From assembly GCA_023014485.1 (NCBI GenBank), contig JAJOZX010002712.1:62001-126000 (forward strand): a stretch of 64,000 bases of DNA, written 5' to 3'. Of this stretch, positions 53,610 to 64,000 are shown in pieces; within the stretch, counting starts at the first letter, position 1; every line of letters starts with the position of its first letter. This stretch comes from Bathynomus jamesi. Taxonomy: Eukaryota; Arthropoda; Malacostraca; Isopoda; Cirolanidae. The notes beneath the pieces are model-generated. The model saw only the letters and a list, made by a program, of their open reading frames with translations, searched no databases and was not told the origin of the DNA. Both the position numbers and the translations under genes were made by a program.

Positions 53610-53811
53610 TAGGCTGACCATATTTCCTTGAGACAAAAACGGGACATTGGGATGGCAAAAAAGGGACGGGGTTATGTAATATTCTGTATTCATGAAAAAG
53701 TAAGTACATAAACCGGGACAAAATTGACATTTTTATTAAAACGACGGGACGGCCAGGAAATATAAAACAAACGGTACTGTCCCGTTCAAAACGGTACGTA
53801 TGGTCAGCCTA
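53610..53811. mobile_element. hAT-type MITE (TAGGCTGACCATA ends), interrupted near its right end
   Basis: Left TAGGCTGACCATATTTCC and right complemented TAGGCTGACCATACGTACCG. TSD CCTAACCT lies at 53602-53609 and, after the nested hAT and its duplicated target, at 55181-55188. A later hAT (53812-55172) inserted within the last bases of this MITE. Confidence 0.85.
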
Positions 53812-55172
53812 CAAAGCTGGGCACAAACCGTTAATCCGTTAATCGTTAATTAACGAAGTTAACTTTTTCGTTAACGATTTAACTTTTAAGTTAACTTTGA
53901 AAATCATTATCGGACTAATTAACTTCCGTTACATTTAACTTCCGTTAACTCAAGTCCGTTAACCCAAAAAATTCATAAATAAACGTTTAAAAGTTTCTAT
54001 TATTTTCAGTGCTGAGCAGGTGCGCAATTAATCCGCCACTGTTAATAGTGATGAACGAATTTCCATTTCCGCAGTGCAAAATCAGGCGATATATTTGTTT
54101 CCGTCGCCACAATTTGTGTCTTACCAAATATGGTAGTTATTTATGGCATTGGTTTGAGCAAAACATGGTCGACTGTAAAATCAGTCGGAAAGATTTGCCA
54201 TTTGAGTTGAATGTTTCAACTTCTTTCAAGAAATATCACGAGCATTTTAAGGCACTTTCAATAATATATATGTAACAATTACAACAAATAACTACATTCG
54301 TTTCATTTGCAGTCTGTCTCTTGCGCAACATGTTTGTGCTAGTGAATATTTAAAAATAATCGTTGTCAAGTAAGTCATGTATATTTATAATATGTCTGTG
54401 AGTACCTTATTAGTAGTCTCCTTGATACATTTCAAGAACCATAAAACTGATCAGGTAAGATTTCAATTCTCATGTCACTTTGATGACATAAATTAAGTCA
54501 ATTGATGTCTTACAATGGGAGCGTTTTCACCTTAACCCTTTATGTCCTGGCGGTACTTCTAGGTACCACATCTTTAAAATCTCCATAAGGAGGCCAACGA
54601 AGTGGGCAGCAACAGTGGAGGCAGCAACAACGAGGAGGAGGAGGAGGAGGATGACTTCTTCAGTGCCGTCATCCAGACAAAAGAGAGCAGCAGAAGCCAC
54701 AGGTCACTCAAGGGCAAGGCCCAGAACTTGGTCAAGACCTGGCTGGAGACCAACTCCAAGGACTTGCTGACAGATGCTGCCTGCCTTCTTGGGTGAGCAA
54801 GTGTTGGTGGACTTGTTCATCAAGTTCAACACAGCCATCCCCTCCAGTGCTGCAGTGGAGCGTTTGTTCTCTATGGGCAAGGACATCCTGAGGGCCAAGA
54901 GATCATCCCTGTCTGATGAAAACTTTGATATGCTAATTTTCATGAAGGGCAACATGCATCTCATGGACAAAATGGAGAACGAGAAGAAGAGGGAAAATTA
55001 AATTATATATATATTGTGCTTTTCATTTTTTTTATAATAAAAGTTAACGTTAACGGTTTATCGGTAACTTCCGTTACATGTTTAACGAATTAACGGTTAA
55101 CGAAGTTAACTTTTTGGTTAACGGATTAGCAGTTAACGAAGTTAACTTTTTGGTTAACGGTGCCCACCACTG
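53812..55172 (+). mobile_element. Deleted hAT element with perfect TSD TCAGCCTA
   Basis: Ends CAAAGCTGGGCACAAACCGT and complemented CAGTGGTGGGCACCGTTAAC. TCAGCCTA occurs exactly at 53804-53811 and 55173-55180. Subterminal arrays of GTTAACG/CGTTAAC occur at both ends. The ends resemble those of the hAT at 48621, a related family. Confidence 0.95.
54595..55001 (+). pseudogene. hAT transposase C-terminal remnant
   Basis: Encodes NSGGSNNEEEEEEDDFFSAV, then after a frame change EQVLVDLFIKFNTAIPSSAA, VERLFSMGKDILRAKRSSLS and DENFDMLIFMKGNMHL. The SSAAVERLFS.GKD.L..KR..LSD..F..L signature closely matches the C-terminus of the complete hAT gene at 48939-52290, so both come from related elements. Upstream parts (BED finger, Asp motifs) are deleted; 54009-54275 is an ORF without recognisable family. 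Confidence 0.85.
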
Positions 55173-55316
55173 TCAGCCTACCTAACCTACACCATCAGTG
55201 TAAAAAGTAGCGCTAGTTAGAAAAAGTAGCACGACTACTTGTAAAAAGTAGCGCCAGTTGGAAAAAGTAGCCCGATAAAGTGACTTCGCTAAACTAGGAA
55301 TTTACTGTACTTTATT

Positions 55317-55597
55317 ACGGACTCTGTCTCTGAACTGGGTCTGAATTCTGGAATCTTACTAAAGTTTCATGAGACAAGACCGTATTCATAAAATTACTGA
55401 ATATTTTAGAATCGAAGAAGCCCATTTTCCCACTATGTGAAAGTGAGTGTGCCCCAAGGGTCACCTGAGCCAGAGCGGAAACTTGAGTAAGCGGCCAACT
55501 CGACTCGATCCGAGTTGGCCGCTGGGAGCGAACCAGCGACACACAACTCAGAAGAGTCTGCCACCATAACCACTGAGCCACCGGGTGCCCACGGAAT
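55317..55597 (-). repeat. tRNA-derived SINE
   Basis: The minus strand from about 55594 reads GGGCACCCGGTGGCTCAGTG GTTA (A-box like TGGCTCAGTGG, complement at 55567-55580), then after about 35 nt GGTTCGCTCCC (B box, complement at 55524-55534). Spacing suits an RNA polymerase III promoter. The body downstream contains GCGGCCAACTCGGATC as an inverted repeat with CGACTCGATCCGAGTTGG. The tRNA part is too diverged to be a functional tRNA. Confidence 0.75.
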
Positions 55598-56144
55598 AAT
55601 TTAGACAAAATGAAAACATCTCATCAGACACGGTAATTCTCTATCAAATTTATATCAGTTTTCTTGTATTAAATATATTGTGCTAATATGTAATCTTGCG
55701 GCCACCAGATATTTGAGTCGAAAAACACGCTCATTTCATACGTGATACCAATCAGGGTGAATTTTATGCCCGGGTTAGGCGTACGTTTGGTTAGGTAGTA
55801 ATACACAGGGCCGTTTCTAGCCATTAGGGGGCCCTAAGCAGTATACACATTTGAGGCCCCACCCCTCCATCCACCAACTCACGCCTTACTACATCACCTC
55901 AGCACACAATTATGAAACAATTTTAATGAAACATTTATGTCCAAAAAAACAAATATGTACTTTCAGAAGAAAAACAGAAAAAATACTCTTCATGAAATTC
56001 CTGAAAATTAGCTTATACATTATTTAGAATAAATGACACAGAACTATGTATAAAAAAATAATGCAATTATCAACTACCAAACAATTACTAACTCTACGAT
56101 ACAGTCGTGTAATAGCTAACAGTTATACAGAACAGTTTGTATCT

Positions 56145-58685
56145 TCAAAATTTTTGCCTCCTAGATTTTTTCTGGGCGAAATCATCAATAACATCATCAT
56201 ATGAAATCTCCCTGCCAACGTCCTGGTTGATGCTTATGATGCCAAGGCCACTGAGGCGATCCTGCCCCAAGTGCCCCATTGATGATCTGAGGTAGTTCTT
56301 GATTAGCTTCATCTTAGAGAAGTTCCTCTTGGCTGACGCTACTGTCACAGGTAGAGTGCAGGCAATTTTTAGTGCAACCCAGAGATTGGGGTATAGTCCC
56401 TCCAGTTGCTTCTGATGAATGAAGGGGAGAAGCTCCAATGCACTCATGTTGTGTGAAGGTAAAGTCGGCAAGTTCTTAATTTCGAGGGCCAGTTCTCTTC
56501 CATCAATGTCAGAGTCAGCTCCAGAGCTCAGTATCTTAGAGAGCTTTTCACACTTGCAGGACAAGTCTTCCTTGTTCATTGTGGTGAAGTTTAGGAGAAC
56601 CCCAAATATGTCCCTCACATCATCTAATGTTTTGAATCTCTCATTTATTGACCCGATGGCACAATCCACCACCACATTGAAAGCAAAGTGCTTTTTTGTG
56701 GATCTGAGCCTCTTCTTCTTCAGCACAGCCTCCACATTCATTTCCTCACATGTCCCTAGCTACGACTTGTGCTGCAACAAAACCTGTGTTTCTGTAGCTG
56801 GTGAGTGAGTCTTGTTTTTGTGAGGAGGTTGACTGCCACATCAAACTGCATTGTAGGAGACTGCAGAAGTTTGCTCACATGGTTAACTGCATGAAGAATG
56901 TCATACTACTGCAAATCTGAAAGCGATAAGACCCTACCTCCTCTGCAAGTGCTTGTGCTTCAGTCCTGGCTATGGCATCTGTGGCATTGTTTCTGACTTC
57001 CAACAGGGCCTCTCTGATGTTGTGGCTCTGGTATCGCACAGCCTCAATGCTCTTAAGCCGGCTCTCCTACCTGGTTTCACTCCAAGACTTGAGTGTTATG
57101 TTCACGTGCTTCTTTAGGATTGTCCATCTCTGTATAACTGCTGCAAAAAGGTTGTACAATTTTTGTACGTTGCCAAAGAAGCTGATGGCATCTGTGGAAG
57201 CTTTAGCTGCATCAGCCACTACAAGATTGAGTGTGAGCCCCACATGGAACATAGAGTGCACGACAGTTCTTCTCTAATAACCTTGCCTGAACACCTTTGT
57301 TCTTGCCCTTCATGTTCGCTCCGTTGTCATATGACTGTCCTCTGCAGTCATCAAAGTGAATATTCAGTTCATTTAGTCTCTTCAGAATCAGAACTGATAA
57401 ACCCAGGCCTGTACTTTCTGAAGCCCCAAGAAAGGCCAAGAAGTATTCTTTTATTTCTGGTACTTCACCCATTTTAACAGTTCTGATAATAATCGACATC
57501 TGTTTTTGGTGGCTTATGTCTGGAGTGCAGTCTAAAATGAATGAGTAATATTTAGCTTGTTTTATTTCTGCGACAATGGCATCCAAGATCTTCCCACTAA
57601 TGGACCCAATGAGCTCATTTTGAATGATGTTTCCTAGGTAACTTGAATGACTATATTGGCCACTTTCGACTCTGCTGATGCGTTGTTTCATCACTGGATC
57701 AAATTTGGCAAGCAGCTCAACCTCCTTCAAGAAGTTGCCATTGTCTCGATTGTACAATGTAGAGGAAGACCCCCTGAAAGCAAGGTTTCTCTCTGCCAGT
57801 GATTGGATTATACTTACAAAACACCGTTAAACACGTGAGAACATCTCGCCAGCGTCTTCGCTCTACCTCCATTAATGACATTTCAGTTTGGTCAACGGTC
57901 CTCCCGGTTTTTAGCCGCAGTTCCAGATCCTTCCATGTTGCCATGTTATCTGCATATTCTGAACTATTTTCATGGCCTTTCAGAAGCGAACCAACGTTTA
58001 TCCAGTCTGAAAGTCCATCCGTAATTAGTTTGTACGACTTCCTTGAAAACAACTTGCAGCAGAAGCAATAAAGAGCATCATTCCTTCTAGAGTACATCAG
58101 CCAGCTTCGCTTTATTTTTTCCCCATTAACCCTTTAAGCCCTGAATTTTTTGTAGGGTTAAGTTATGAATGCTTGTATTTGAAACGTTAGCAATTTGTAC
58201 CTTCAGTCCTTAAAGGGTTAATTAATGTTCTGTACATGTAATGGTGATGAACGCTTCTACCGTCCTCTTTTAGGGAATGTGAAATCTGGACTGATTTGAA
58301 ATGGTCCTCGAGACACCAGATCTGTCCTCAAGGCATCTGACAGAACAACTGGCCAGTCATACGGATCAAGCGGTGGAGCAGATCTTGGTTCTTGTTGCTC
58401 ATTAGAAATGCCTGTTTGTGGTGTTTGAAGCTGAACAGAAGATGGGCCACTTGTTGGTTCATCAGGCTCTACTTCTACTGGTGTTTGAGGTTGCATAGAG
58501 GATGGTCCTGCTGTTCGCTCATGATGTTCATCAGGCTTTGCTGAGGATGGCTTTTCCAAATATTTCAGTAGTGCTCCTGAGAAGAACATAACATTACATA
58601 TTCTGTTAATTTTTGCTAAAATACTCTTTCTTATCTTGTTTGATAATTGATCTGTGTGAACAGAATTTGAGGTGATGTGATCCAT
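56145..58685 (-). pseudogene. hAT transposase, ZMYM/DUF4371-like, spliced
   Basis: Minus-strand segments in order. 58685-58257: a low-complexity PSSxQ/PDE N-terminus (repeat-like TAGPSSMQPQTP, TSGPSSVQLQTP) ending DPYDWPVVLSDALRTDLVSR GPFQ, the usual WP......LV..GP.Q block. 58097-57717: TTF-type region (ALYCFCCKLFS, Cys pair) and GLSDWINVGSLLKGHENSSE. 57757-57212: YYSFILDCTPDISHQKQMSI (first Asp) and CRGQSYDNGANMKGKNKGVQ (second Asp). 57261-57067: LNLVVADAAKASTDAISFFG. 56741-56145: IACTLPVTVASAKRNFSKMK and NYLRSSMGHLGQDRLSGLGI. This is the whole domain order of a ZMYM-type hAT transposase. Frame changes near 57800, 57250 and 57060 and a gap at 56750-57060 make it inactive. Confidence 0.85.
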
Positions 58686-58949
58686 TAAATTTCACATTTC
58701 GAAATATTATAAATATTACAGAGACTAGCTTACTCTACATGATTCCTGAGCACTTGCCTAGCTTGATAGTCTACCTAACCTAGTTGCCTGAACTGTAATC
58801 ATAAGAATATACAAGTGGCACATCTCACCTGTGCTACTGGAAAGCGTCTCCTCCTCTATTTTCTTCTTTTTCCGTTTTTCAGCTCCTGATGGATAATGTC
58901 ATTTCATTTTCCAAGATGCACAAAGTCACATCTAGTTAACCACAACTAA

Positions 58950-59010
58950 TCTGCTAAATAATAATAATGATGATAATAATGATGATGATAATAATAATTA
59001 TAATAATTGT
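58950..59010. repeat. (ATA/ATG)n trinucleotide tract
   Basis: ATAATAATAATGATGATAAT and similar repeats inside the hAT element, between gene and right end. Confidence 0.85.
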
Positions 59011-59654
59011 TATAATTGTAACGTTAATCAAATACATTCAAATAATCAGACCATTTAGGTTTTAACCAACAAAATTCACATTATCTGAAAAAGATGAGAA
59101 AAAGAATTAATAAACTTGAAAACATAACGAAAATAACCCTAGGTTTTAAAGTGTTACAAAATCTCTTAATAATTAGTAAATTAGTGAAATAATGTTTTAC
59201 AATACTAGAAAAATTAAGCATTTAGGAAAGTATAAGCATATAGTAAGAATAAAGTTAAATAATATAGAAATAAGATCTCACAATAGTTATTTTCACATAA
59301 CGACCAAAACGTTTCGTTTGTCTCCGTTTTATCACATTTGTCTCATACAAAAACTTTAATTAATACGACAATAATAATAATATTAATAATAACTTCAGCT
59401 ATATTCCTATTCTTGCCCACTGAGCTATAACCTTGGAGCCTGTCTAGGGGCCCCCTAGTAGCAACGGGGCCCTAAGCGGCCGCTTAGTCTGCTTATGCCA
59501 GGAAACGGCCCTGGTACTATAGAACTGATTAGTAATTTGTTACGTCATCAACTTTCAGCCAATCAAAGTTCACGGGCTTGGCTTTTGACTTTTATAATTT
59601 AAACTAATTTACGCAGTTTTTTAGTAATTGATGGAGAGAATTGTCTCTAAAATT

Positions 59655-59860
59655 CAAAATGAACTCCTAGTTTAGCGAAGTCAATTTGTTGGGCTACTTA
59701 TTGTTGTGGTAGTAACCAAAAGCTGATGGTGTAGGTTAAGTTTAGTGAGTTAGGGATTCATAATTAAAAAATTCCGCACAATTTCCAGATTTTTTTTTTA
59801 CGACTTAATAAACCTAACCTACCAAGTTTCGATGATCCACTAATTTTATACTTCGAGATA
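59655..59860. repeat. Related copy of the pogo-like shell (53384-53580)
   Basis: AACTCCTAGTTTAGCGAAGT, TTGTTGGGCTACTTATTG, GTGGTAGTAACCAAAAGCTG and ATTCATAATTAAAAAATTC parallel 53394-53575 in the same order and orientation. Confidence 0.75.
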
Positions 59861-60818
59861 ATCAGGGTGATTCTTATATACAGGTGAGGTTACACTAGGT
59901 TAGGTGGTCGTTTTAGGTTGGTTACTTATTTCCTAGGTCACCTACTTTCGGCCAGTCAAGGATCCAAAGTATATGTGTCCCCGAAACTTAATATTTGTCC
60001 TTTATTTTCAATTTTGTAATTAGTGCCAGACAACTTTACTCAGACAACTTTATGTGAAGAAATGACGGCTGATATTAAGTTTCGGGGACACTATGTTTTT
60101 TAACAAAGTTGACGTTTGTTACAAGGATCCTGATTGGCCTGAAAGTTGATGGCGTTATCATGAGCTCTCGGCCAGTCATGGCAAATATGTTTTTATCGGC
60201 CAATCAAGGCAATCCTTCAATCTTTATTCGCAATACGTCATAGCAAATTCTTTTCTTTATCGGCCAATCATGGCAAATCTTTCAGCTGTTATAAGCAATA
60301 CGTTATCCCAGTACATTATTTCAGTTTTAATCTCGATGAAAACCATCAGGACACACTGCACGAAAGAACAACTCTCAGCCAAATCAGTCAACTTCCTGGA
60401 GTGCTTTGCATAACCCCTTAAACCCCCCTTCCCCACATCCTTAAATACGGCCCTGATGCCAAGGGCCATATATGAAAAATATCTTGCATTATCGTAATTG
60501 ATTGTTGTAATTTAAATATTGATGTAGAAATATGTAAAAATATGTAGCAATATGTAGAAATATGCAGAAATAAGCAGATGAACGATCCATATATCAATTC
60601 TGAATTATTTAATTTACGAAGTCTTCTTTATATTCTTCTTTAGTATATGATTGAGCAAATTTGAAATATTTTAGTCACCTATGATTTGCTAACGTGGTGG
60701 GAGGTTTTCCGAGTGGCCGCGGTCTGGATAACTTTCAGTTGTTATAATGTTACAATGTATCAGACAGCAAAGACCCAAGGATCAACTCATGGCTAGTCTA
60801 CCTAACCGTGTTTGTAAT
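59861..60818. other. Non-coding stretch with short repeated phrases
   Basis: ATCGGCCAATCA(A/T)GGCAA occurs twice (60197 and 60260) and CAGTCA(A/T)GG phrases recur. AATATGTAGAAATATG-type units repeat near 60520-60575. No gene. Confidence 0.5.
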
Positions 60819-60819
60819 T

Positions 60820-61620
60820 GTGTACTATGCATGTCCTCCGTGGTGGCGGAGGGGACGTACAATTTTACGTGAGTTCCGAACCACAAAACCCTTAATTTTA
60901 CTACCTTAAACTATACCTAATCTGTCAATATGTGCATCTAATCGATTTTTAAACATGTTTATACACGCGCTACTAATTACTTTTGTCGGCAGACTATTCC
61001 AACTATTTACTATTCTATGCATAAAAAAGTTTTTGGCAACTGCTGTCTCGAACCTTCTACTTGTCAGCTTAGACCCGTTATTTCTAGTTCTACTATATTA
61101 TGCTATTTCGAAAAAGCTATCTCTACGTTATCGAACCCATTCATAATTTTAAAAACCTGGATTAGATCACCCCTTAGTCTTCTAGTCTGGAGTGTAGTCA
61201 ATTTTAACTCCTTAAACCTATCCTCGTACGACTTCGACCTAAGCGACGGAATCATCTTAGTTGCTCGTCTTTGAACTCTTTCGATTTTGTCTATAATTTT
61301 TCGCATATGCGGATTCCAAAATTGGATCGCGTACTCCAAATGGGGTCTAACTAATGACTTATACAGGGGAACAGTAATGTCGCGCGATTTGTACTAAAAA
61401 TTCCTAGCTATAAAACTTAACACTTTGTTTGCTTTATTGACTGCTGTTGTACTTTGTTTCGCTACTTTTAAATCACCAGTGACTATAACTCCTAAATCTT
61501 TTTCCTGATCTACGCTTGCCAACTCCTTCCCTGACATACTATACGCAAAATTACCGTTACGCGAACCTATATGTAAAATTTTGCACTTATCGACGTTAAA
61601 TCTCATTTGCCATGTGACCG
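60820..61620 (-). pseudogene. CR1-like retrotransposon, 3' part only
   Basis: Minus strand: MRFNVDKCKILHIGSRNGNF and KDLGVIVTGDLKVAKQSTTA (61606-61394), then MEYAIQFWNPHMRKIIDKIE, RVQRRATKMIPSLRSKSYED and RRLRGDLIQVFKIMNGFDNV (61339-61103), then degraded RRFETAVAKNFFMHRIVNSW-type sequence to about 60950. These are the thumb and C-terminal blocks of a CR1/jockey-group RT, 5'-truncated near 61620. A frame change near 61390 separates the two parts. It is distinct in sequence from copies A and B. Confidence 0.85.
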
Positions 61621-61639
61621 ACCAATTTACGATTTTATT

Positions 61640-62640
61640 GAAACTGTACGATATACTATATTATATTATACTGTACTATTATAGTACATGGACTTTGGAC
61701 AGACTCAACATTGCTTTACCTCGTTGATCAAATGGGAATTGGTGTTGGATTGTTGCCACGACGTAGCCATTGGCGGCGGAACCTATGAGCCCATGCCCTT
61801 TTCCCTCCATGACTAAGAAGTCATGGAGTGAAAAGGGCAGCTTGAAATTTGAACTATATAGGTATGAGCAAGGCTTGGTGGCAGATATCATCGCGATCTA
61901 TGATTAGCAACGGCTGTCAAATTATCCTGGACCCCCAAGGAGGTGCCCTCTTTTGGCTCTTAGTCCCTGCTCCTTAAATGTTCTCTGCACGGCACTGGGC
62001 CGCATCACACGTAGGACCATCCTGAATTCTGCCTTCTATGACCAGTTGCTTTGTACTACGCAAAAATGGGTGGATATGCAAGATGAAGTGGCCCCAATCC
62101 AATGAAATAAGAACAAATGGGGGTACGTTGTTCACTTTCAAGTAAGCCTGCTCATGTGGTTGGACCCCCCTTAATGGGAAACGTTCCGCTGCCAATGGGC
62201 GCAGCCCATTTTTTCTTACATCCTTCATCATGTAAAAGTTCCATACATTAACTCTGAACTTAAATCTATAAACGAATGTCAGTTTGACATTTACTTTAAG
62301 ACACTAATCACGGATATTTAATTCTTAACAGATTTTGGGCCACTGGTTTGAACAGGGCAACTTCTGAAACAATTTTAGTGGGTGGGTTTACATTTTTTTT
62401 TGGTATTTGTATTTGATCACAAATAACAAATCCAATCAAATATATATGTTCATGCATATATACTCATATATACAAAGGACACCAAACAGCAACGGACCGG
62501 CTGGCTGGTCCCCAACGAGGCTGTCTGTTTAAGAAGGACGGTTAAAAGATTGAAGAAATTTTAAAGACGAGTCAAAGTTTTAAAACAAAGCCAAGAAAAG
62601 AGGTTGAAAGGAAGGAATGAAATTTAAAGATAAAGTGAAG
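61640..62640. other. Unrecognised stretch with two minus-strand ORFs
   Basis: Minus-strand ORFs at 61891-61679 (MISATKPCSYLYSSNFKLPF onward) and 62231-61974 (MMKDVRKNGLRPLAAERFPL onward) show no motif I recognise. TA-rich runs border the region at 61649-61682 and 62441-62475. It could be a non-autonomous element or unique DNA. Confidence 0.35.
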
Positions 62641-62648
62641 ATATTAAA

Positions 62649-64000
62649 TTACAGAGGAGGGAATCCGAGTGAAAATTTCACAGTACTTCTCCGCGCTAAC
62701 AAATGCTTCCAACTGGGGTTCAAGGCAAGATAAGCATCTAGTTTCTTTTTAAAGGATTCGATCAAATTACTTTGAATTATGCTGGCTGGCAATCCATTCC
62801 ACAAATTAACTATACGATTGAAGAAAAAATGTTTAGCCTCATTAGAATTAAAATGTTTACCCACTAATTTGAGACCATCACCGCGAGTTCTGTCTGCATT
62901 CCTGAAGGTGAAATATTTTTCGGCGTTGGCACTATCAAAACCTTTAATTATTTTAAAAACGGATTAAATCCCTCCAATTCGCCTTTTACGAGTGGGAATA
63001 AATTTAACGTTTCTAACCGGGCAGCGGAGGATTTGTTTCTGAGTCTAGGAATCATCTCGGTAGCCCGTCGCTGCACTCTCTCCATTCGGTCTATGTCCTG
63101 TCGTAAAAATGGGGACCAGAAGTGGACGCAGTATCCCAGGTGGGGCGTACTAAGGAATTATATAATGTCAGCATCGTTGTCTCCGACTTAAAATCAAACG
63201 ATCTACCAATAAATCCTAAGATTTATTTGCTTTTCTGACCGCTTCGATACATTGCTTACTCGGTTTAAGAGTGTCGACAACAATAATACTTAAATCTTTC
63301 TCTTCAGCAACACTCGTTAGTGTCTTGTCGCGCATAAAATGCTTTTCTTTAATATTGTTTCTACCGATATGCAACGTTTTACATTTATCTATATTAAAGT
63401 TCATTTGTCAAATTTCTGTCCACCTCAGTAATTTATTAATATCTTCAATCCGCAAACGTTCTGCCGCTGATTTTGTTCGTCCTCCTAATTTTGTATCGTT
63501 CGCAAATTTTGAAATTATACTCTTAATTCCCGAGTCGATATCATTGATATAAATAATAAAAAGAACTGGTACCAGAACCGATCCCTAAGGCACGCCGCTA
63601 GTTACATTTTTCCAGTTAGACGCTTTGCCATTAATGACCACTCTTTACGTCCACTAAGCCAATTTTTGATCCATTTGAGAACACTGCCATCAATTCCGTG
63701 AGAATGAAGTTTAGCTAATAATCTTCTATGTGGCACTTTATCAAACGCTTTTTGAAAATCGAAATATGTATAATATTACTGTTTTGCTCTCGTCATATAT
63801 ATATTTACACTGTTATTAAAGAAGTCGGACAAATTAGTAAGACAAGAACGATGACGTCGAAACCCGTGTTGAGAATCTTTGATTAATTTATTAATTTCTA
63901 AGTGATTAACTATTTTGTCCCGAAAGATCGTCTCCATATACGCTTACCAATTACAGGCTGATGGGACGATAATTCCCGGAAGCGATTTGTCCCCGTTTTT
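62649..64000 (-). pseudogene. CR1-like retrotransposon RT, continuing past the window
   Basis: Minus strand from 64000: LPGIIVPSACN-like and ETIFRDKIVNHLEINKLI, SQHGFRRHRSCLTNLSDFFN, YFDFQKAFDKVPHRRLLAKL (motif A Asp), WIKNWLSGRKEW, then MNFNIDKCKTLHIGRNNIKE and KDLSIIVVDTLKPSKQCIEA (63404-63216), and FFFNRIVNLWNGLPASIIQS and NLIESFKKKLDAYLALNPSW (62864-62649), the normal end of CR1-type RT. The motif B segment is damaged near 63590 (LAACLRDRFW for SGVPQGSVLG) and several stops are present. The 5' part lies beyond 64000. Confidence 0.85.

Larger units (their letters stand above)
53384..55307. mobile_element. Pogo-like shell element holding two nested hAT-type elements
   Basis: Right end complemented CAGTAAATTCCTAGTTTAGC then GAAGTCACTTTATCGGGCTA; left ATGGGAAAATTCGTAGTTTA then GCAAAGTCACTTTATTGGGC. 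TA follows the right end. Interior non-coding. A related, non-nested sequence is at 59655-59860. Confidence 0.6.
55806..59513 (-). mobile_element. hAT element, full length, ZMYM-like
   Basis: Ends CAGGGCCGTTTCTAGCCATT and complemented CAGGGCCGTTTCCTGGCATA. Octamers GTAATACA (55798-55805) and GTACTATA (59514-59521) match at 6 of 8. Subterminal GGGGCCCTAAGC(A/G)G occurs near both ends. A spliced transposase gene lies on the minus strand. Confidence 0.85.

Noticed and set aside
60257..60469. Minus-strand 70-codon ORF as a gene
   Set aside because: No motif, and overlapping repeated AATCAGGCAA-type phrases; likely chance.
1..64000. A bacterial-style defence, CRISPR or secretion system
   Set aside because: No operons, no spaced direct repeats of CRISPR type, introns are present and all recognisable genes are eukaryotic TE proteins.

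Overview
This window looks like arthropod nuclear DNA. It is AT-rich and intron-bearing, and is saturated with eukaryotic transposable elements (TEs). There are (TA)n microsatellites, a tRNA-derived SINE, and many TTAGG/CCTAA-like pentamers, the arthropod telomere-type motif. A decapod crustacean is my best guess from the mix of CR1, Penelope, hAT and mariner elements, but the species cannot be fixed from sequence alone. There is no prokaryotic operon, CRISPR array or rRNA gene. Almost every long reading frame belongs to a decaying mobile element. The only plausible host exon is a short one at 4423-4584 (minus strand).

Layout. 1-2.5 kb: an intron-containing hAT transposase relic. 3-7.3 kb: small non-autonomous elements (RTE tail, pogo-type and mariner MITEs, a 1-kb hAT-type element) around the possible host exon. 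7.6-14 kb: a GC-rich, nearly full-length non-LTR retrotransposon on the minus strand (zinc-knuckle ORF1; endonuclease-RT-RNase H ORF2) set in (TA)n. 15-17.5 kb: a Penelope-like element with a GIY-YIG remnant and a possible hammerhead-like motif. 17.6-23.3 kb: a nested stack inside what may be a dead piggyBac-like element. It includes a 2.85-kb TTAA-flanked element whose protein family I cannot classify, and two hAT MITEs with matching 8-bp target-site duplications (TSDs). 23.4-29.6 kb: two CR1-type retrotransposon copies head to tail on the minus strand. One carries ORF1 (PHD finger plus SGNH esterase) and the other carries EN-RT with an in-frame 15-bp minisatellite.

29.7-34 kb: foldback repeats, TTAGG-rich blocks, Merlin-like zinc-ribbon pieces, a pogo MITE and tiny CR1 snippets. 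34.4-39.7 kb: a Tigger/pogo transposon broken by two hAT insertions. 40.5-42.5 kb: further copies of the foldback/TTAGG composite repeat. 42.5-46.4 kb: half a mariner, a long hAT with a TTF-type transposase, and a DD41D mariner. 46.4-52.5 kb: a shell element holding a divergent DD37E-like Tc1/mariner-superfamily transposon and an almost intact eight-exon hAT gene with a perfect TSD. 52.5-55.3 kb: a three-level nest (pogo-like shell, hAT MITE, hAT relic). 55.3-59.5 kb: a tRNA SINE and a ZMYM-like hAT on the minus strand. 60-64 kb: two more truncated CR1-like copies, the last running off the window.

The genes do not form a pathway. The information lies in insertion order, matching TSDs, and repeat families that recur within the window. 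The best candidates for something undescribed are the TTAA-flanked element at 18.7-21.5 kb, the divergent DD37E-like transposon at 47.2-48.6 kb, and the composite foldback/TTAGG repeat family. All positions and motifs were read by eye. Classifications rest on remembered family signatures, not on database searches.
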